NCBI GenBank assembly: GCA_963725645.1
Contig: CAVRZD010000006.1
Coordinates: forward strand, 868,001-932,000
Direction: 5' to 3'
From: JALYZC01 sp963725645
Lineage (GTDB): Bacteria; Actinomycetota; Thermoleophilia; Solirubrobacterales; Solirubrobacteraceae
Length of the DNA stretch: 64,000 nucleotides
Made by a program: the position numbers and the translations under genes. Below, in pieces: positions 43,131 to 52,019 of the stretch; the stretch's first letter is position 1; each line of letters begins with the position of its first letter. The notes under the pieces were generated by a model. That model was not told the origin of the DNA. It made no database searches and saw only the letters and a list, made by a program, of their open reading frames with translations.

Positions 43131-44401
43131 GCACCATCGAGACCATCCACGCCCGCCAGATCCTGGATTCGCGCGGGAACCCGACCGTCGAGGCCGAGCT
43201 GACGCTGGCCGACGGCGCGCGCGGCCGCGCCGCGGTGCCCTCGGGGGCGTCCACCGGCGAGTTCGAGGCCACGGAGCTGCGCGACGGCGGCGACGCCTGG
43301 CTCGGCAAGGGCGTCACGGCCGCCGTCGGGCACGTCAACGGCGAGATCGCCGCGGCGATCCGGGGGCGCGACGCGACCGACCAGGCGGGCCTCGACCGCG
43401 CCCTGATCGACCTCGACGGGACGCCCAACAAGTCCCGGCTGGGCGCCAACGCGATCCTCGCCGCGTCGCTCGCGAACGCCCAGGCTGCCGCGGCGTCGGC
43501 GGGGCAGCCGCTGTGGCGCCACCTCGGCGGCGCGGACGCGCACGTCCTCCCGGTGCCGATGATGAACGTGCTGAACGGCGGCGCGCACGCGGACAACGCG
43601 GTCGACTTCCAGGAGTTCATGCTGGTGCCGGTCGGGGCGCCGAGCTTCGCCGAGGCGCTGCGCGTGGGCGCCGAGGTCTTCCACCACCTCAAGCGCACGC
43701 TGCGCGACCGGGGGCTGGGCACCACGGTCGGCGACGAGGGCGGGTTCGCCCCCGATCTCGATTCGAACGAGGCCGCGCTGGGCGTGCTGATGGAGGGGAT
43801 CGAGGCGGCGGGCCGCCGCCCCGGCGACGACGTGGCGATCGCGCTCGACCCCGCCGTCAGCGAGATCTTCCGCGACGGCGTCTACGACTTGCACCACGAG
43901 GGGCGCAGGCTCTCCAGCGACGAGCTGACGGCGTACTGGGCCGACCTCGTCGACCGCTACCCGATCGTCTCGCTGGAGGACGGTATGGACGAGGAGGACT
44001 GGGACGGGTGGCGGGCCCTGACCGAGCGCCTCGGCGACCGCGTGCAGCTCGTCGGCGACGACCTGTTCGTCACCAACACCGAACGGCTGAAGCGCGGGAT
44101 CGACGCCGGCGTGGCCAACTCGATCCTGGTCAAGGTCAACCAGATCGGGACGCTGACCGAGACGCTCGAGGCGATCGACATGGCCCGAGCGGCCGGATAC
44201 ACCGCCGTCATGTCCCACCGCTCGGGCGAGACCGAGGACGTCGCGATCGCCGACCTCGCCGTCGCGACCGGCTGCGGTCAGATCAAGACCGGCGCCCCGT
44301 CGCGGTCGGACCGCGTGGCGAAGTACAACCAGCTGCTGCGGATCGAAGAGGCGCTGGGGGAGCGTGCGACGTACCTGGGCCGCGCGGCCTTCCGCGCCTA
44401 G
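43127..44401 (+). CDS. eno: enolase (phosphopyruvate hydratase)
   Basis: This 424-residue glycolytic enzyme converts 2-phosphoglycerate to phosphoenolpyruvate. It shows ARQILDSRGNPTVEAELTL, VPSGASTGEFEATELRD, the metal-binding acidic segments ALDPAVSEIF and SLEDGMDEEDWDGW, the catalytic Lys segment ILVKVNQIGTLTETL, and the enolase signature region SHRSGETEDVAIADLAVATGCGQIKTG. The GTG start overlaps the mazG stop. Confidence 0.98.
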   Translation: MSTIETIHARQILDSRGNPTVEAELTLADGARGRAAVPSGASTGEFEATELRDGGDAWLGKGVTAAVGHVNGEIAAAIRGRDATDQAGLDRALIDLDGTPNKSRLGANAILAASLANAQAAAASAGQPLWRHLGGADAHVLPVPMMNVLNGGAHADNAVDFQEFMLVPVGAPSFAEALRVGAEVFHHLKRTLRDRGLGTTVGDEGGFAPDLDSNEAALGVLMEGIEAAGRRPGDDVAIALDPAVSEIFRDGVYDLHHEGRRLSSDELTAYWADLVDRYPIVSLEDGMDEEDWDGWRALTERLGDRVQLVGDDLFVTNTERLKRGIDAGVANSILVKVNQIGTLTETLEAIDMARAAGYTAVMSHRSGETEDVAIADLAVATGCGQIKTGAPSRSDRVAKYNQLLRIEEALGERATYLGRAAFRA

Positions 44402-44509
44402 CGCGGCGCGGCCGCGTCGCCGCTGGATGACGGCTCGGGTATTTCGCGGGCGACGAACAATTCGTTGTACGAGGCAGGAGGCCGCCGCGCGCCCGCGAAG
44501 GGCGCGCCG

Positions 44510-44833
44510 ATGGCCTCCGCCTCCCACGCCGCCCGCCGCCGCGTCGCCCGCGGCGGCGTGCGCTGGGACCGCGTCGGGCGGGTCGCGCTGCTGCTCGTGC
44601 TCGGGCTGATCCTCCTGCTCTACCTCGGCCCCGCGCGCTCGTTCTACTCCACCTGGCAGGAGTCCCATGCCAAGCGCGACCAGGTGCGCCGCCTGGCCGC
44701 CGAGAACGCGCGGCTGACCGCACGGCGCCAGGCGCTCACCGACCCGCGCACGCTCGAGGCCGAGGCGCGCAAGCTCGGCATGGTCCGCCCGAGCGAACGC
44801 GCCTTCGTGGTGAAGGGCCTGCCGCGCCATTGA
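44510..44833 (+). CDS. FtsB/DivIC-like septum formation initiator
   Basis: This 107-residue bitopic protein has a basic N-terminus, one membrane helix (VALLLVLGLILLLYLGP, about residues 22-40), then a coiled coil (ESHAKRDQVRRLAAENARLTARRQAL) and LEAEARKLGMVRPSERAFVVKGL, typical of FtsB/DivIC. It acts in the divisome with FtsL and FtsQ homologs. The position just after eno is conserved. ATG 44510 is used; TTG 44465 upstream is possible but less likely. Confidence 0.9.
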   Translation: MASASHAARRRVARGGVRWDRVGRVALLLVLGLILLLYLGPARSFYSTWQESHAKRDQVRRLAAENARLTARRQALTDPRTLEAEARKLGMVRPSERAFVVKGLPRH

Positions 44834-44867
44834 CGCGACCCGGCCGTCGGCCTACCCTGGCCGGCTC

Positions 44868-45185
44868 GTGCCGTTCGAGAACGCGATCTACCAGTGGGAC
44901 GAGGGCCGCCGCCGCCTGCGCGACGCGCCCACCGTGCGCCGCGCGGCGCTCGAGCGCGTGACCGACCAGATCGTGGCCGAGCTGCGGCGCCGGCTGGGAG
45001 GCCAGTTCACCACCGGCGAGCTCGCCGACCTCTACGAGCAGGGCACGGACTGGTGCCTGGACCTCGCCGTGGCCGCCGCCCCGGAGGACCCGCACGCATG
45101 GGATGCGGAGACCGTCGCGGACGCCGCGTTCTCCCGCTACGTGCGCGAGGCCAGCGACTTCGCGGGCGGCCGCCGCACCGGCTAG
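44868..45185 (+). CDS. conserved hypothetical protein
   Basis: The 105-residue protein is not recognised (MPFENAIYQWDEGRRRLRD, RVTDQIVAELRRRLGGQFTTGELADLYEQGTDW). It is helical, cytoplasmic, and has a conserved-looking Trp/Cys core (TDWCLDLAVAAA). It probably belongs to a lineage-specific family. GTG 44868 follows a TACCCT box by 9 nt. It is convergent with the next gene. Confidence 0.7.
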   Translation: MPFENAIYQWDEGRRRLRDAPTVRRAALERVTDQIVAELRRRLGGQFTTGELADLYEQGTDWCLDLAVAAAPEDPHAWDAETVADAAFSRYVREASDFAGGRRTG

Positions 45186-45199
45186 CCGGCCGGCGCGGG

Positions 45200-45751
45200 C
45201 TAGTCCTCGCCGGCTTCCTCTTCGTCGGCGCCGGCGCGTCGGATCACGATCTGGTCGTCCTCGACGATGACCGTGACCGGCCGGTGCCCGGCCCAGTACT
45301 CGGCGTAGGTGGGGTCGTCCTGGACGGCGGGGTCGAGCCACAGCCCGTACCCCTCCTCGCCGTGGTCGAACGTGCCCTCCAGCTCGATCGGGCCCGACCG
45401 CCGGCGCCCGCGCCCCCCGCGGCGCCCGCGGCGCCGGCGCTTGGGCGCGTCGCCGGACTGCTCCTCGGTGGAGTCCTCCTCGCCGGATGTCTCCTCGTCT
45501 TCCGACTCGGCCGCGGCCTCCGCCGCGTCGAGCTCCGCGGCGATGAGGGCGTCGTCCTCGGCGCGGAGATCGATCTCGTCGTCGTAGTCCGTGCCGGCGT
45601 CGCCGTTCTCGGCCAGGTCGTTGTCCCGCTTGAAGACCTCGATCTGCTGGACCGTCACGTCGAGCTGGTGCGCGATCCAGGCGTCGGTGCGCCCCTGCCG
45701 GACCCACGTCCGGATCTGGTTGAGATGGGGTCGCAACGAGCGGCGTGCCAT
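45200..45751 (-). CDS. HTH-containing hypothetical protein with acidic and basic regions
   Basis: This 183-residue protein starts with a helix-turn-helix-like unit (HLNQIRTWVRQGRTDAWIAHQLDVTVQQIEVFKRDN), followed by a long acidic stretch (EEDST repeats), a very basic patch of Arg and Gly (about residues 105-125), and a compact C-terminal part (FDHGEEGYGLWLDPAVQDDPTYAEYWAG). The layout suggests a nucleic-acid-binding protein; no known family was recognised. A TAGGCT box on the minus strand is 11 nt upstream. Confidence 0.75.
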   Translation of the reverse strand: MARRSLRPHLNQIRTWVRQGRTDAWIAHQLDVTVQQIEVFKRDNDLAENGDAGTDYDDEIDLRAEDDALIAAELDAAEAAAESEDEETSGEEDSTEEQSGDAPKRRRRGRRGGRGRRRSGPIELEGTFDHGEEGYGLWLDPAVQDDPTYAEYWAGHRPVTVIVEDDQIVIRRAGADEEEAGED

Positions 45752-45839
45752 CGGCGGGCCGCAGCCTAGTACATACGGCCGGGTGCACCTCGTACCAGCG
45801 TGGAAGGTGCCCGTACCTGCACAGATGTTGACCTCTGCG

Positions 45840-45868
45840 TTGCATCCGTCGGCCGGAGTTGCTTTAGT
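45840..45868 (+). promoter_or_regulatory. possible csrA promoter
   Basis: TTGCAT (45840-45845) and TTTAGT (45863-45868) are spaced by 17 nt upstream of csrA. Both match the sigma-70 consensus only in part. Unlike many genes here, csrA has a clear ribosome-binding site, GGAGG at 45901-45905. Confidence 0.3.
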
Positions 45869-45912
45869 GGCAACGCCCGTTTCCGAGGCGGTAGCAGCAG
45901 GGAGGCACGCAG

Positions 45913-46152
45913 ATGCTGGTTCTCACCCGGAAGTCCAACCAGAGCATCATGATCGGGGACGACATCGAGGTGTCAGTCCTGTCCGTGATGGGGGAGAAGG
46001 TGCGGATCGGTATCTCCGCTCCGCGCGACATCCCCGTATTCCGCAAAGAGGTCTACCTCGAAATCCAGCACGATCGCGCGACGGAGGCCGCCGGCAAGGC
46101 GGACGTCAACGCCGCGCTGACGAAGCTGACCAGCCCTGAGCAGGAGGGCTGA
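45913..46152 (+). CDS. csrA: carbon storage regulator CsrA
   Basis: This 79-residue RNA-binding dimer begins MLVLTRKSNQSIMIGDDIEVSVLSV and contains VRIGISAPRDIPVFRKEVY, with the two conserved RNA-contact edges (LTRK and the GISAP/R..V segment). CsrA represses translation by binding GGA motifs in leaders. In Gram-positive bacteria it usually lies beside fliW in a flagellar cluster, but no flagellar gene is visible here. A GGAGG ribosome-binding site is 7 nt upstream of ATG 45913. Confidence 0.96.
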   Translation: MLVLTRKSNQSIMIGDDIEVSVLSVMGEKVRIGISAPRDIPVFRKEVYLEIQHDRATEAAGKADVNAALTKLTSPEQEG

Positions 46153-46177
46153 GCGCCGCGCCACGAGGCGCGCCGCT

Positions 46178-46195
46178 CCTCGGCGTCAGCCGAGG
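46178..46195. terminator. hairpin between csrA and a convergent gene
   Basis: CCTCGGC (46178-46184) and GCCGAGG (46189-46195) form a 7-bp stem with a GTCA loop. It lies 25 bases after the csrA stop and overlaps the last codons of the convergent membrane protein gene. It probably ends transcription from either side. Confidence 0.5.
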
Positions 46196-46425
46196 ACGAT
46201 GTAGAGCGTGCGGAACATGACGACGGTGACGATCACCGCCGTCGCGATCATCGTGAAGACGAGCAGGGCGAAGCGGAGCGAGCTCTGTGCGCGACGACGT
46301 TGGATCGTGCGCACCCGCGACCGTGTGGCCGCGGTGTGGCGCAAACGGTCCCGCCGCACGCGATCGAGCTCGACCTCCTCGACGAACGCCCGCTCGAGCT
46401 GGGCGATGCTCTGACGCATCCGCAT
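46186..46425 (-). CDS. small membrane protein, unknown function
   Basis: This 79-residue protein has a charged helical N-terminus (QLERAFVEEVELDRVRRDRLRH) and one C-terminal membrane helix (FALLVFTMIATAVIVTVVMFRTLYIVLG). No family was recognised. A TAGTGT box on the minus strand lies about 12 nt upstream. Confidence 0.65.
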   Translation of the reverse strand: MRMRQSIAQLERAFVEEVELDRVRRDRLRHTAATRSRVRTIQRRRAQSSLRFALLVFTMIATAVIVTVVMFRTLYIVLG

Positions 46426-46471
46426 AGGTCGGCGGCCACACTAGCAGCCCGGGCGGGACATAACGCCCGGC

Positions 46472-46999
46472 TCACGCCTGGCACGCGGCCCAGAGACCGC
46501 GCCTGTGGACGCGGGCGCCCCGCTCCAGCGCCCGCAGGTCCGCGGCGTGGCTGACATTGGGTGGGATCGTGAGGATTGTCGCAAAGCCGTCGCGGACCAG
46601 CGCGGCGTTCACGAACAGCCGGTCGCTGCGCCGGTAGACGTAGGCGAGCAGCCGGCCGTAGCGGTCGCGCGGCTCGGCGTCGAGGCGCAGCTCGACGCGT
46701 GCGCCGGCGACGAGGCGGCGGTTGGCGGCGCTCGCGGCCTTCCCGAAGCACTGGACCGGGGTGCGGGGCTTGACCGTCTCGGGCGTGTCCATCCCGATGT
46801 AGCGGACGGTCTCGTCCCGGCCGGCGATGCGCGCATGGATGGTGTCGCCGTCCACCACCCGCGTCACGGTGGCGGCCAGCCGCGCGCCGGGACGCGCGGG
46901 GACCGGCCCGCCGCCGCCGAGGCCGTCGAGCGCCCCCGAGCCGACGATGGCAAGGAGCGCGAACAGGGCCAGCCAGGGTGCGGCGCGGCGCCACGACAC
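46472..46999 (-). CDS. thermonuclease (SNase) family protein
   Basis: This 175-residue secreted nuclease has an N-terminal signal or anchor helix (WLALFALLAIVGSGAL), then an SNase OB-fold: ATVTRVVDGDTIHARIAG, VRYIGMDTPETVKP, and RYGRLLAYVYRRSDRLFVNAALVRDGFA, with the Ca2+-binding Asp and catalytic Arg/Glu positions. It would degrade extracellular DNA or RNA. GTG 46999 is 6 nt from a minus-strand TAGCGT box. Confidence 0.9.
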   Translation of the reverse strand: MSWRRAAPWLALFALLAIVGSGALDGLGGGGPVPARPGARLAATVTRVVDGDTIHARIAGRDETVRYIGMDTPETVKPRTPVQCFGKAASAANRRLVAGARVELRLDAEPRDRYGRLLAYVYRRSDRLFVNAALVRDGFATILTIPPNVSHAADLRALERGARVHRRGLWAACQA

Positions 47000-47070
47000 G
47001 CCGCGACGCTAGCGCGCGCGGCATCGGCGACCGGCGCGCCGCGCGGGTTTCGTCACGAAGCCGCCGGCGT

Positions 47071-47999
47071 TTACGCGACGGCCGCCTGCTCGGCGGCCCG
47101 GTACACCTCGACGAAGCGCAGGTAGTTGTCCGCGATCTTCGCCGCAGCGTCCTCACGGGACAGGGAGCCGTCGAGGAAGCTCCCGAGCGGCCCGCCCCAG
47201 ATCGACCGGCCGATTGCGAAGCCGACGTAGCCGTCCACCGGTGCGCCCTGGCGCAGCCAGTGATCGACCTTGTCGTCGTCGGCGCCGCGCCCGAGCACCA
47301 CGCACACCACTCCGTCGCGCCCGCCCGTGCGGGCCTGGGCGGCGATCCGCTCGCAGTCCTCGCGGGTGTCGACCCCCTCGATCTTCCAGATGTCCGCCTC
47401 CACGCCCGCACCCTGGAGCTCGGCGATCGCGCGCCGCATCAGCTCCGGGCGCAGCTCGGCGTCGTAGCGGTCGGTGTCGCCGCCGACGGAGGCGAGCTGC
47501 CCCTCCTCGGCCGGCACGAGCAGCTCGAAGAGGAACTTGCGATCGTGCTCGTGCAGCCAGTCGGCCAGGCGCTTGAGGCGCTCGGTCTGGCGACGGTTCA
47601 TGTCCTGGTCGCCGTCGGGGTTGTAGCGCACGAGCACCTTGGAGAAGTCGGGGTCGAACGACTCGATGTGCGCGCCGAAGTCGTCCCCGTACTCGAAGTC
47701 GAATTCCTTCTGGCCGCTCTTCTCCACCGGCATGGCGAGCTTGATTTGAGCCGCCTTGGCCGCCTCGGGCACGTGGCTGGGGCCGCCGAACTGCTCGTCG
47801 ACCAGCGCGCCGGTCACGGACGGCTCGGCGCCGCGGCCCAGCGCGACCTCGATCCCCTCGAAGATCAGGTGCTTGCCGTCGGCGACGCGCTCGGTCTCCT
47901 CGGGCGTGGGGTCGCCCTCGATGCCGAACCGCTTTTCTGGAACGACCCGCGGTGGTCGAACGCCAGGATGTAGAGCTTTCCGTCGTAACCGAGGCCCAT
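47071..47999 (-). pseudogene. DUF2090 family protein (IolC C-terminal-type aldolase-like), frameshifted
   Basis: ATG 47999 (ribosome-binding site GGAGG just upstream) opens MGLGYDGKLYILAFDHRGSFQK, the DUF2090 signature. The frame then shifts at an A-run near 47933-47936 and continues as RFGIEGDPTPEETERVADGKH to the stop at 47071, with KLAMPVEKSGQKEFDFEYG and WKIEGVDTREDCERIAAQARTG. One missing A restores a protein of about 309 residues. Related domains form the aldolase part of 5-dehydro-2-deoxygluconokinase in inositol catabolism, but no iol genes are near. The frameshift looks like a homopolymer error. Confidence 0.8.
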
Positions 48000-48072
48000 G
48001 GAACCTCCAGATCTGCGTGGTCGCGACGGAGTCTATCAGCCACCCGTGGGCCCGGGTACGCTTGCGCGCACC

Positions 48073-49186
48073 ATGGAGCACCGCTTCAGCGGGCCTTCCT
48101 ACACGATCGGCATCGAGGAGGAGCTCATGATCCTCGACGCCGAGACGCTCGAGCTCTCCAACTCGGTCGAGTCGATGCTCGAGGCCGTCAGGCCCGACGA
48201 ACTGACCGGCGAGGTCAAGCCCGAGCTGATGGAGTCCGTGCTGGAGATCGCCACCGAGCCGTGCCGCAACACTGCGGAGGCCGGCAGCCAGCTCCGCGGC
48301 CTGCGCCGGGTCGTGCGCGAGGTGGCCGAGGGCAACGGGCTCGCGACCGGTGCGGCCGGCACCCATCCGTTCGCGATGTGGGAGGACCAGCGCATCGTGG
48401 CTCGCCCGCGCTACCGCGACCTGGTCAACGCGCTGCGCTTCGTGGCGCGCCAGGAGATCATCTTCGGCGTCCATGTCCACGTGGGCCTCGACGATCCCGA
48501 CAAGGCGATCCACGTCGCCAACGGCATGCGCGTGCACGTGCCGGTGCTCCTGGCGCTGTCGGCCAATTCGCCGTTCTGGCGCGCCGACTCGACCGGGCTG
48601 CACTCGACGCGGACACCGATCTTCCGCGCGTTCCCGCGTGTGGGAATCCCGCCGACCTACAAGGACTGGGCCGACTATGAGCGGCGCATCGACTTCATGA
48701 TCGAGTCCGGCGCGATCGAGGACTACACCTACCTCTGGTACGACGTGCGCCCGCATCCGAATTTCGGCACCGTCGAGGTGCGCGTGATCGACGCACAGAC
48801 GCGGGTCGAGCACACGCTTGCGCTGGCCGCCCTGGTGCAGGCGATGGTGAAGGAGCTGGCCGAGCACTTCGATTCCGGCGCGCAGCTGTCGCGCTACCCG
48901 TTCGAGATGCTCGACGAGAACAAGTGGCTGGCCGCGCGCCACGGGCTCGAGGGCGAGCTGGTGGACCTGCCCCTGCCCGACCGGGTGCCCACCAAGCAGC
49001 TGGCCGAGCGGCTCCTGCGACCGCCTGCGCGAGCACGCCGAGGACCTCGGCTCGGTGGCGGAGCTCGACGAGCTGGAGGACCTACTGCGCAACGGCAACG
49101 GCGCCCAGCGCCAGATCGTCGTGTACGAGGCGAACCACGACCTGCGGGAGGTCGTCGCCGAGATCGTGTCCGCGACCGCGGCGTAG
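48073..49186 (+). pseudogene. carboxylate-amine ligase, YbdK/GCS2 family, frameshifted
   Basis: ATG 48073 (after TACGCT at 48057) opens MEHRFSGPSYTIGIEEELMILDA, the GCS2 signature, with HVHVGLDDPDKAIHVANGMR, NSPFWRADSTGLHSTRTPIFRAFPR and YDVRPHPNFGTVEVRVID. These are glutamate-cysteine-ligase-type ATP-grasp-like folds that join a carboxylate to an amine. Near 49017 an extra G shifts the frame; the natural end REHAEDLGSVAELDELEDLL to the stop at 49186 lies in the next frame. One deletion restores about 371 residues. The precise substrate is unknown (glutamate-cysteine ligase activity is weak in YbdK). Confidence 0.85.
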
Positions 49187-49198
49187 AATCGAAATCCG

Positions 49199-49969
49199 AT
49201 GTCCAGCGGCGCGGACCTGTTCGTCGTCTGCAAGCAGTGCGGCTCCGAGGTGAGTCCCTATATCACCGAGTGCCCGTACTGCGGCAGCCGTCTGCGCAAG
49301 CGCGCCCCCAAGCTGGAGAAGGCGCGCAAGCAGGAGGAGCGCCGCCGGCGCCGCGCCGACGCTCCGCGCCTCGGTCGGCTGCGAGCCGGCGAGATACCGG
49401 GGATCCGACCGGACACGCGCCCCTACGCGACGATCGCGCTGGTGTTCCTCAGCGTCGTGGCGAGCGCGATGGTCCAGCTCGGCAAGCCTTTCGACGAGGG
49501 CCAGGTCGTGATCGTGAGCGGCCTCGGGGACGAGTGGTGGCGCGTGTTCACGGCACCGTTCGTGTACCTGAACACGGGTTACATGCTGATTGCGCTGGCC
49601 GCCGTGATGCTGTTCGGCTGGCTGCTCGAGCGCCGGCACGGCCCGGTCGTGCCGCTGCTGATCTTCCTCGCCGCCGGCGCGGCCGGCATGGTGCTCGCCG
49701 CGTCGGTCGAGACGCTCGGCGCGACCGTGGTGAGCGGCGCCAACGGGGCCGCGCTCGCGCTGCTGTGCGCCTGGGCGGTGCCCGACCTCGCGGCGCGGCG
49801 CCGCGGCGAGGACACCGACTCGGACCTGCTCGGCGTGGCGGTCATCGCCGCCGTGCTGCTGCTCCTTCCGGTGGCCGTGCCCGAGGCCGACCCGCTCGCA
49901 GGGCTCGCCGGCGTGGTGGTCGGCTTCGCGCTCGGGTTTCCGCTGGCCGCATTCAGGCGCGAACGCTGA
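49199..49969 (+). CDS. zinc-ribbon plus rhomboid-like membrane protein without catalytic Ser
   Basis: This 256-residue protein has an N-terminal zinc ribbon (CKQCGSEVSPYITECPYCGS), a basic linker, and about six membrane helices like a rhomboid protease. The catalytic GxSG motif reads GANG (VVSGANGAALALLCAW), and the His in the last helix is not seen, so proteolysis is unlikely and it may be an iRhom-like scaffold. WWRVFTAPFVYLNTGYMLIALA corresponds to the rhomboid L1/TM2 region. TAGAAT (49184-49189) is 9 nt before the ATG. Its end overlaps selD on the other strand. Confidence 0.8.
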   Translation: MSSGADLFVVCKQCGSEVSPYITECPYCGSRLRKRAPKLEKARKQEERRRRRADAPRLGRLRAGEIPGIRPDTRPYATIALVFLSVVASAMVQLGKPFDEGQVVIVSGLGDEWWRVFTAPFVYLNTGYMLIALAAVMLFGWLLERRHGPVVPLLIFLAAGAAGMVLAASVETLGATVVSGANGAALALLCAWAVPDLAARRRGEDTDSDLLGVAVIAAVLLLLPVAVPEADPLAGLAGVVVGFALGFPLAAFRRER

Positions 49970-50972
49970 TCGCGCCTGCGGGGCCGGCCACGAGCTCGCC
50001 GATCACCGCGCCCGGCACCGCTCCGGCGCGCTCCGGTGCCACCGCGGCGAGCAGCCCGCCGGAGGTCATCGCGTCGGTCAGCAGGCGCCGCCGGGCGGGG
50101 TCGATCCCCTCGGCGAAGGCGGCGAACTCCGCAGCGTGCTCGGCGTTGCGGCGGCTGCCGCCGCTGACGCCGGCGTCCTGCGCCAGCAGCTCGAGCGCGC
50201 CGTCGATCGCGGGCACCGCGCCGGCGTCGAGCTCGGCGGCGAGGCCGCTGGCGCGCGTGAGCTCGTGCAGGTGGCCGAGCAGGCCGAAGCCGGTCACGTC
50301 GGTGAGCGCGCGCGCGCCGGCGGCGCGCGCGCCCGCGGCCGCATCGGCGTTGAGCGTCGTCATGACCTCGACCGCGCGGGCCACGTCGTCCTCGCCGGCG
50401 AGACCGCGCTTGACCGCCGTCGAGATCGCCCCGGCCCCGAGCGGCTTGGTCAACACGAGCGCGTCGCCCGCGAGGCCGCCCGCGTTCGTGAGCACCTCGT
50501 CGGGGTGCACGACGCCGGTCACGGCCAGCCCGTACTTCGGCTCGCGGTCGTCGATCGAGTGGCCGCCGATGATCGCGACGCCGGCCGCGGCGGCCACGTC
50601 GGCGCCGCCGCGCAGGATCTCGCGCAGCACCTCGGCGCCGAGGTCCTCGAGCGAGAACGCCACGAGGTTCAGCGCGGTCACGGGGCGCGCGCCCATCGCG
50701 TAGACGTCCGAGAGCGCGTTGGTCGCGGCGATGCGCCCGAAGTCGTACGGGTCGTCGACGATCGGGGTGAAGAAGTCGGCCGTCTGCACGAGCGCGAGCT
50801 CGTCGGTCAGCCGGTAGACGCCGGCGTCGTCGGCAGTGGCCGGGCCGACGAGCACGCGCGGGATCGTGGCCCGCGTCGGGCAGCGCGGCGAGCAGCGGCT
50901 CGAGCTGGGCGGCGCCGATCTTGCACCCGCAACCCGCCCCGTGGGAGAGGGAGGTGAGCTTCGCGAGTTCAC
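49953..50972 (-). pseudogene. selD: selenide, water dikinase SelD, reading frame broken
   Basis: From about 50860 down to 49953 the frame is a clear SelD: VLVGPATADDAGVYRL, VQTADFFTPIVDDPYDFGRIAATNALSDVYAMG, FSLEDLGAEVLREILRGG, and DVTGFGLLGHLHEL. The N-terminal active-site motif SHGAGCGCKI (Cys form, no Sec) lies at about 50940-50911 in another frame. A single extra base around 50855-50870 would join them. No standard start codon precedes the N-terminal part in its own frame; GTG 50972 is in the other frame, so a second indel or an altered start is likely. SelD makes selenophosphate for Sec-tRNA synthesis. Confidence 0.88.
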
Positions 50973-50982
50973 GCCCTATGAT
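50973..50982. promoter_or_regulatory. candidate bidirectional -10 element, selD/hypothetical
   Basis: GCCCTATGAT contains TATGAT on the plus strand (50977-50982, 8 nt before GTG 50991). On the minus strand TAGGGC shares the TA, with one mismatch to TANNNT. It lies in the 18-base gap between selD and the next gene. Confidence 0.35.
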
Positions 50983-50990
50983 GCCGCTCT

Positions 50991-51405
50991 GTGCCCGATG
51001 GCCCCTACAGCGACGCGGAGATCGACGCGGCGGTCGAGTCGCTGAGCGACCCCGAGCGGCTTCGCACGCGCCCAGGACGTGGTCGCGCGGGCCGCGCCGC
51101 AGCTGCAGCGCGTTCTGGCCACAGCGCTCGAGAGCGGGGGCTGGTTCGGCTCCGCCCACGAGCAGCAGGTGCGAGCCGCGGCCGAGGCAGAGGACCTCGG
51201 CGAGCGCGCCCGCGCGGTGCGCACCCTGGTCGCCGAGGAAACCCGCGTCGGGATGCTCGTCGGCGTCGCGGTCGGGTATGAGCTGGCACACGAACTCCAA
51301 AGCCCATACGAGGGAGGACTGACTTCATGGACATCCGCTTTCTCGGCCACGCAGCCTTCGAGCTCGCCGACGGCGACACGACGGTGGTCATCGACCCCTT
51401 TCTGA
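50991..51405 (+). pseudogene. hypothetical protein, frameshifted
   Basis: GTG 50991 opens PDGPYSDAEIDAAVESLSDPERL. Near 51061-51072 the frame shifts by one base and continues as AQDVVARAAPQLQRVLATAL and RTLVAEETRVGMLVGVAVGYELAHEL. The end at 51405 overlaps the start of the next gene; the true end may be earlier if a further error exists. No family was recognised. It is helical and probably cytoplasmic. Confidence 0.6.
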
Positions 51406-52019
51406 CCGGCAACCCCAAGGCGGCGGTGGAGGCGGGCGAGCTCGAGCCCACGACGATCCTGCTGACCCACGGACACGCCGACCACATCGGTGACACGGTC
51501 GATATCGCCAAGCGCTCCGGCGCGCCGGTCGTGGCGATCGTGGAGCTGGCCAACGAGATCGGCGAGTCCGGCGTCGACGTCTTCGACCCCAACCTCGGCG
51601 GCACGGTTGAGTTCGACTGGGGGTGGGTGCGCCTGGTGCCGGCGTGGCACACGTCGACGACGCCGAACGGAACGGTCAACACGCCGGCCGGCCTGGTCGT
51701 CAATTTCGGCGGCAGGACCGTCTACCACCTCGGTGACACGGCGCTCTTCTCCGACCTGTCTCTCGTTCCGCGGCGCGACGAGATCGACGTGGCGCTCATG
51801 TGCATCGGCGGCCACTACACGATGGACCGCCACGACGCGGTCCACGCCGCCGATCTCGTCCGGGCTCAGACGGTGATCCCGTGCCACTACGACACGTTCC
51901 CGCCGATCGAGACCGATGCTCAGGCGTTCAAGTCCGACGTCGAGTCCAAGACGCAGTACGAGTCGCGCGCGCCCGAGAAGGTCGTCGTGCTGCAGCCGGG
52001 GGAGACGCACTCGACATGA
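51327..52019 (+). CDS. UPF0173 metal-dependent hydrolase (MBL fold)
   Basis: This 230-residue metallo-beta-lactamase-fold protein has DIRFLGHAAFELADGDTTVVIDPFLTGNP, then the zinc motif THGHADHIGD (HxHxDH), AWHTS, VVNFGGRTVYHLGDTALFSDL and VIPCHYDTFPPIETD. The group is conserved in bacteria as UPF0173 with unknown substrate. A GGGAGGA ribosome-binding site is just upstream of ATG 51327. Its stop overlaps the next ATG. Confidence 0.92.
   Translation: MDIRFLGHAAFELADGDTTVVIDPFLTGNPKAAVEAGELEPTTILLTHGHADHIGDTVDIAKRSGAPVVAIVELANEIGESGVDVFDPNLGGTVEFDWGWVRLVPAWHTSTTPNGTVNTPAGLVVNFGGRTVYHLGDTALFSDLSLVPRRDEIDVALMCIGGHYTMDRHDAVHAADLVRAQTVIPCHYDTFPPIETDAQAFKSDVESKTQYESRAPEKVVVLQPGETHST

Noticed and set aside
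45828..45850. TTGACC as the -35 box of csrA
   Set aside because: No -10-like hexamer lies 16-18 nt downstream; the TTGCAT/TTTAGT pair is better, though still weak.
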